Below are positions 60,074 through 64,000 of a stretch of DNA of 64,000 nt, piece by piece. Both the position numbers and the translations under genes were made by a program. Positions within the stretch are counted from its first letter, which is position 1; every line of letters begins with the position of its first letter. The notes under the pieces are model-generated. The model was given only the letters and a program-made list of their open reading frames with translations, did no database searches and was not told the origin of the DNA. The stretch spans positions 992,001 to 1,056,000 of the forward strand of contig NZ_CP030034.1 in assembly GCF_006874625.1 (NCBI RefSeq). Reading direction: 5' to 3'. Source of the DNA: Bdellovibrio sp. NC01. GTDB taxonomy: Bacteria; Bdellovibrionota; Bdellovibrionia; Bdellovibrionales; Bdellovibrionaceae.

Positions 60074-60973
60074 GTGAAGAATCTTTATCAGCTAACAACC
60101 TTTGTGACGGTCATTGCCGAAGGAAGTATGACAGCTGCCGCAGATAAACTTTATCTGACTCAACCGGCAGTCAGCCAGCAGATCCGCAATCTAGAGGAAG
60201 ATCTAGGCGTCGAATTGTTAGTTCGTGGTGTACGCCAAATTAAAGCAACACCGCAAGGTGAAGTTCTTTACGAGTACGCGAAAAAGATTATTCATCTGAC
60301 TCAACAAGCAGAGATCGCGATCAAGTCTATCGGCAATCAAATGAAGGGACATCTTCGCATCGGCACTTTGAACTCAATCGGTTTGCAGCTGATGAGTCCG
60401 ATCGTAGGCCGTTTGATGAGACATAATCCCGATTTGATGTTGAAAGTAGAATACGACACAGGCGAAGAGTTGATCAAAGCCTTCAAAAAGTCAGCTTACG
60501 ACATCATTATCCTTCCTGACGTAAAATCAGAATTCAATTCTGAGCTAGAAAACTGCGAGCAAAAATTTCTTTTAAAAGAAGAGATGTGGTTGGTCGGTTC
60601 TAGCAAGGACGAAAAAATGCCAAACCAAATCCAAGCAAAAGATTTGGGCGCATTCCCCTTGGTAAACTTCACAGAAGAATTCCCGCGCTTTAACCAATTG
60701 CTTGCGGAAAAAATCGTTGGCAGTAGTGCGCATGCGATTTTTGAATCTTCAAACGTTGGTACCTTGAAACGCGTGATCGAATCTGGATTAGGTTGGGGCT
60801 TCTTGCCAGCGCACTCAATTAAGAAACAAGTTCGTTCGGGCCGTTTGAATCGCGTGTACGTCAAAGACCTTCAGTACGAATTGGATTTGATGTTCTATTA
60901 TAAGAAGAATTCTGAATCTAAGGCATTGGTCGAAGTCTTCTTCCAAACTTTATCCCAACAAGAAAAAGCCTAG
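60074..60973 (+). CDS. LysR-family transcriptional regulator
   Basis: 299 residues, from a GTG with AGGAG about eight bases before. The winged helix-turn-helix (about 1-60) has FVTVIAEGSMTAAADKLYLTQPAVSQQIRNLEEDLG, a clear LysR signature, and the effector domain (about 90-295) has GHLRIGTLNSIGLQLM and KRVIESGLGWGFLPAHSI. It is divergent from the membrane-anchored protein gene, 75 bases away, which is a usual layout for a LysR target, but no operator half-sites stand out. Confidence 0.93.
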   Translation: MKNLYQLTTFVTVIAEGSMTAAADKLYLTQPAVSQQIRNLEEDLGVELLVRGVRQIKATPQGEVLYEYAKKIIHLTQQAEIAIKSIGNQMKGHLRIGTLNSIGLQLMSPIVGRLMRHNPDLMLKVEYDTGEELIKAFKKSAYDIIILPDVKSEFNSELENCEQKFLLKEEMWLVGSSKDEKMPNQIQAKDLGAFPLVNFTEEFPRFNQLLAEKIVGSSAHAIFESSNVGTLKRVIESGLGWGFLPAHSIKKQVRSGRLNRVYVKDLQYELDLMFYYKKNSESKALVEVFFQTLSQQEKA

Positions 60974-61121
60974 GTGCCGCTTATATATGGACGTTGGTCT
61001 GCTTTACGGCAGGATAGTCGTACAAATGATAGGGTGCCTTAATATTGGACTCTAGATTTCGTGAACTTTTTCCGAGTTTTCACAGGTAAAGAAGTTTTCT
61101 GTACTTGGAAGGTGGAACGAA

Positions 61122-63005
61122 ATGAAGAAGAACTATTCAATTCAGGTGAAACTGGCAGCGCCTATTATTCTTATCGCCTTGTTTGTTTTTGCAGCGATGA
61201 ATGTGTTGGTTGCCGTTAATAGTTTGCAAACAGCGAAGAAAGAAGCCATGGAAAAATCTTTGGCAACAGCGCGCTCTTATGCGAACGAGATGAGACTTGA
61301 AGTTGAAAGAGGTTTCGATATCTCTCGTACGATGGCTCACCAGTTCCAATCTTTCAGAGCACACGGCTTTACTTCGCGTGAACCAGTCCATGAATCTCTA
61401 AAAGAAATTTTAGTACAAAATAAGTTTTTGATCGGTGCTTGGACGGGGTGGGAACCTAATGCCTGGGATGGAAAAGATGCGCAATTTGCAAACTCAAAAG
61501 GAACTGACCAAACAGGTCGTTTTGTTCCGTATTTGAATTGGGAAAACGGCAAGGCCTCTTTGACTCCGCTTCTTGGTTACGACAAGCAAGGTGATGGTGA
61601 CTACTATCTTGTACCAAAATCGCGTAACAAAGAAACTTTGATCGAGCCATATCTTTATCAGATTGATGGCAAAATGGTGTTAATGACATCAGCAGTTGTA
61701 CCTATCAACATCGACGATAAATTCGTAGGTGTTGCGGGTGTGGACTTGCCACTTAAAGAAATTCAAAAACAAGTAGCTTCAATCAAACCTTACGAGTCGA
61801 CGGAAGCTTATCTTTTAACTTCAAAAAACAACTATGCGTCTCATCCAGATGATAAGTTGATTACGAAGCAAGCGGACTTCCCATTTGAAAGCGCAAAATT
61901 TAAGGCGGCGATCTCTGAAGGTAAAGACTTCGAAATCGTCGGTTACGATCCAACGCTGAAAGAAGAAGTGTTGTTCGTTGCGGTTCCGATGAAATTAGGT
62001 TTTAGCGGTGACACTTGGACGTTGTTGTTACGTACGCCGACAAAAGCGGTTATGGCGGGCGTACAATCGATGATCTGGACACAAATCATGATCGCGCTTG
62101 CAGGCACATTGATTTTGCTTGCGGCAGTGATGTTGATGGCAAAATATATCGCGAAATCAATTGGTAAACTTTCAAGTCGTTTGCATGAATCAAGCGAACA
62201 CGTGACTTCGGCAATCTTCCAATTGTCACAAGCAGGTCAAAATCTTTCAGAGTCAGCATCATCTTCAGCGGCGTCGCTTGAAGAGACTGTTGCTTCGCTG
62301 GAAGAAATGAGTTCGATGGTAAAAATGAATTCTGAAAATGCAAAACAAGCGTCAGCGCTTTCGTCTGCGTCTTCAGAATCAGCAGTCCGTGGCGAACAAG
62401 AGATGCAGGATCTTTTGCGTGCGATGGAAGAGATTTCTCAATCGTCTAAGAAAATTGAAGAGATCATCACAGTGATTGACGATATTGCGTTCCAAACAAA
62501 CTTGTTGGCACTGAATGCTTCTGTCGAGGCGGCACGTGCGGGTGAGCATGGTAAAGGTTTCGCCGTAGTTGCAGAAGCGGTTCGCACACTGGCACAAAGA
62601 TCTGCGGTTGCTGCGAAAGACATCACGACATTGATCAAAGAATCAGTTGAAAAAATTGATCGTGGTACGACAAAAGCCGATCGTTCTGGCGAAGTTCTTA
62701 AATCAATTGTTCAGTCAGTTAAAAAAGTTTCTGATTTGAATCAAGAGATTTCAACTGCCAGCGAAGAACAATCAGCAGGTATCGCGCAAATTTCTAAAGC
62801 CATGAACCAATTGGATCAATCGGTGCAAACAAATGCGGCGTCTTCAGAAGAGATCGCAGGCACAGCTTCGGAAATTAACACTCAAGCGACAATCATGAAA
62901 TCAGCAACAGATGAATTAAATGTGTTCGTGTATGGTGATCAAAAACAAAAATCACCTGAAGCTGAAATACTCGCTTTTGAGCGTGAGCATAAGAATGCGG
63001 CCTAG
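61122..63005 (+). CDS. Methyl-accepting chemotaxis protein with dCache sensor domain
   Basis: 627 residues. Membrane helices at about 10-32 and 318-340 frame a periplasmic dCache-like domain ([38 protein letters not shown]). The cytoplasmic part has the conserved hairpin tip [46 protein letters not shown] domain is not evident after the second helix. It lacks the C-terminal NWETF-type pentapeptide. It would signal small ligands to CheA, perhaps for prey or nutrient finding; ligand unknown. Confidence 0.93.
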   Translation: MKKNYSIQVKLAAPIILIALFVFAAMNVLVAVNSLQTAKKEAMEKSLATARSYANEMRLEVERGFDISRTMAHQFQSFRAHGFTSREPVHESLKEILVQNKFLIGAWTGWEPNAWDGKDAQFANSKGTDQTGRFVPYLNWENGKASLTPLLGYDKQGDGDYYLVPKSRNKETLIEPYLYQIDGKMVLMTSAVVPINIDDKFVGVAGVDLPLKEIQKQVASIKPYESTEAYLLTSKNNYASHPDDKLITKQADFPFESAKFKAAISEGKDFEIVGYDPTLKEEVLFVAVPMKLGFSGDTWTLLLRTPTKAVMAGVQSMIWTQIMIALAGTLILLAAVMLMAKYIAKSIGKLSSRLHESSEHVTSAIFQLSQAGQNLSESASSSAASLEETVASLEEMSSMVKMNSENAKQASALSSASSESAVRGEQEMQDLLRAMEEISQSSKKIEEIITVIDDIAFQTNLLALNASVEAARAGEHGKGFAVVAEAVRTLAQRSAVAAKDITTLIKESVEKIDRGTTKADRSGEVLKSIVQSVKKVSDLNQEISTASEEQSAGIAQISKAMNQLDQSVQTNAASSEEIAGTASEINTQATIMKSATDELNVFVYGDQKQKSPEAEILAFEREHKNAA

Positions 63006-63099
63006 GCCGCATTTCCTACATTAGACTTCTACAAAACATAGAGCATTTAAAAAGTGTTCGTGCCAACCTGAGCTTCCAAAAATTTATTAGGAGGTTCAC

Positions 63100-63591
63100 A
63101 TGTTCGCACGCGCACTTGTCGTAGGTCTATTAGCATTGGCCCCAACTCTTGCTTTTGCTTACCCAGCAGTGGGAGATAAAGCCGAGTGGTCAGGCTTTAA
63201 ACACAACTGGGATGGCACAGCGACACCAATGAAGGTGACAATGACTGTGACAGCTTGGGATGATGCTACGAAAACTTGGACTGTCACAAAAGACGTGATG
63301 GTTGATACAACGACAACAACAACAACGATGATGACAAAATGTTTGCCGACTCCAGAATCTGCAGCGATGATTCTTGCGAAGTGTGTAGAAATGGGTGGTC
63401 GTCTTGAGTCGGTCACAACTCCAACTGGCACATACAACACTTGCGCCGGCTTCATGGGCTCACCTGAAACAAAACTGATGAAAACATGGATGGCTGACGT
63501 TCCATTTGGCATGGTTAAAAAATGGATGTCAGATGCAACTGATTCTTCAACAACAACGATGGAACTTACCGCTGTAACTCTTGGTCAATAA
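63100..63591 (+). CDS. Small exported Thr-rich protein of unknown function
   Basis: 163 residues with a signal peptide (about 1-20, cut near AFA-YPA) after a very good AGGAGG site. The middle has a run of seven threonines in VDTTTTTTTMMTKC, encoded by ACA/ACG triplets. Three cysteines (TKCLP, AKCVE, NTCAG) are conserved-looking. It is monocistronic and has its own terminator. No family is recognised. Confidence 0.8.
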   Translation: MFARALVVGLLALAPTLAFAYPAVGDKAEWSGFKHNWDGTATPMKVTMTVTAWDDATKTWTVTKDVMVDTTTTTTTMMTKCLPTPESAAMILAKCVEMGGRLESVTTPTGTYNTCAGFMGSPETKLMKTWMADVPFGMVKKWMSDATDSSTTTMELTAVTLGQ

Positions 63592-63606
63592 CATAAGTTA
63601 CATTTT

Positions 63607-63642
63607 AAAAAAGCCCTGGCTGTAGACTGTCAGGGCTTTTTT
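63607..63642 (+). terminator. Rho-independent terminator
   Basis: AAAAAAGCCCTG (63607-63618) pairs perfectly with CAGGGCTTTTTT (63631-63642) around a 12-base loop. A and T runs extend the stem. Confidence 0.9.
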
Positions 63643-63734
63643 CTTTTTGCATGATTGCAAAGCAAGTCCGATTTCATAGTCATCTATATGCAGTTGATCG
63701 AAGATCTTTATATAAACCAAACAAAGGATGTTCT

Positions 63735-64000
63735 ATGAGCCATTATTCAGTGTTATTGCCTTCATTGCTAACTTTGATGATCGGTACGTCGGCGCATGCA
63801 GCAGCATCGCCAGAGGCGGGTTCGACCTCTTCAAACGAAACTTACAAACAAACCGGTCCGCAATCGATGGAAGTTGCTTCAACTGTCGAAGCAGAAGCAA
63901 AAGTTATTTCCGTCGATAAAAAGAAAAGAACAATCAAAGTTCGTGATGAAAATGGTGAAGAGCTGACAATGAATGTCGGTCCTGACATTCGTAACTTCGA
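63735..64000 (+). CDS. Exported protein, truncated by the window edge
   Basis: Reading from the ATG at 63735 (AAAGGA about seven bases before) gives an uninterrupted frame to the end of the window, 88 complete codons. A signal peptide (MSHYSVLLPSLLTLMIGTSAHA, cut near AHA) is followed by a Ser/Thr-rich stretch and then VEAEAKVISVDKKKRTIKVRDENGEELTMNVG, which looks like the start of a small beta domain. The stop is beyond the window. The family cannot be named from this part. Confidence 0.72.
   Translation, partial: MSHYSVLLPSLLTLMIGTSAHAAASPEAGSTSSNETYKQTGPQSMEVASTVEAEAKVISVDKKKRTIKVRDENGEELTMNVGPDIRNF

Noticed and set aside
63309-63330. ACA/ACG triplet run as a microsatellite switch
   Set aside because: It is short, interrupted and in frame; it just encodes threonines.
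1-64000. tRNA, rRNA, CRISPR arrays, transposases or prophage genes
   Set aside because: No acceptor-stem or T-loop pattern, no spaced direct repeats and no integrase or transposase motifs were seen on either strand.

Overview
The window looks like chromosome of a Bdellovibrio-type predatory bacterium (Bdellovibrionota). This is inferred from gene content, not from a database search. It has a GldAFG-like ABC operon, a solitary fliL, a chemoreceptor, many small exported proteins of unknown function, and several enzymes that could act on cell walls or proteins (MepA-like, L,D-transpeptidase, trypsin-like, two M16 proteins). Base composition is even and there is no transposase, integrase, prophage, CRISPR array, tRNA or rRNA. 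Genes are packed tightly and no gap exceeds 300 bases. Many gaps hold clear rho-independent terminators.

Layout. 0-7.5 kb: an NFACT protein, then a compact six-gene operon (ABC ATPase, permease, GldG-like protein, DUF4340 protein, GHMP kinase, DUF429 protein). 7.6-18 kb: exported DUF3015 and DUF4105 proteins, a methyltransferase, CorA, a lipoprotein hydrolase, a 730-residue exported protein, a MepA-like endopeptidase lipoprotein and a HAD-like protein. 18-24.5 kb: a large inverted-repeat element, an AgmX-like protein with SecG, tmk-holB-tatD, a secreted trypsin-like protease and a hemolysin III protein. 24.5-36.9 kb: small exported proteins, two adjacent genes sharing a domain, the glycolytic genes gap-pgk with convergent tpiA, a solute-binding protein, a possible CHAP/NlpC-like protein, a small zinc-ribbon protein, threonine ammonia-lyase and a heptad-repeat lipoprotein. 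36.9-51 kb: msrA, a hydantoinase-like pair, hisC-cmk, rpsA, then sppA, a HIT hydrolase and a rhomboid protease. 51-64 kb: a Tat-exported flavin oxidase, a CBM9-like protein, an L,D-transpeptidase with an SMP-30 protein, fliL behind a sigma-28-like promoter, an active/inactive M16 pair, a LysR regulator and a chemoreceptor. A truncated exported protein runs off the right edge.

How the genes fit together. The housekeeping blocks are conventional. Much of the rest is envelope or export biology, which suits an organism that handles both its own and a prey envelope. No single cluster amounts to a recognisable new defence or secretion system. The least explained signals are non-coding: a 145-base nested inverted repeat near 18.1 kb, a dispersed palindromic repeat with at least four copies just after stop codons, a 57-base two-storey hairpin with a possible pseudoknot after cmk, four consecutive hairpins after the M16 pair, and a terminator-like hairpin whose loop holds the start codon of the mepA-like gene.
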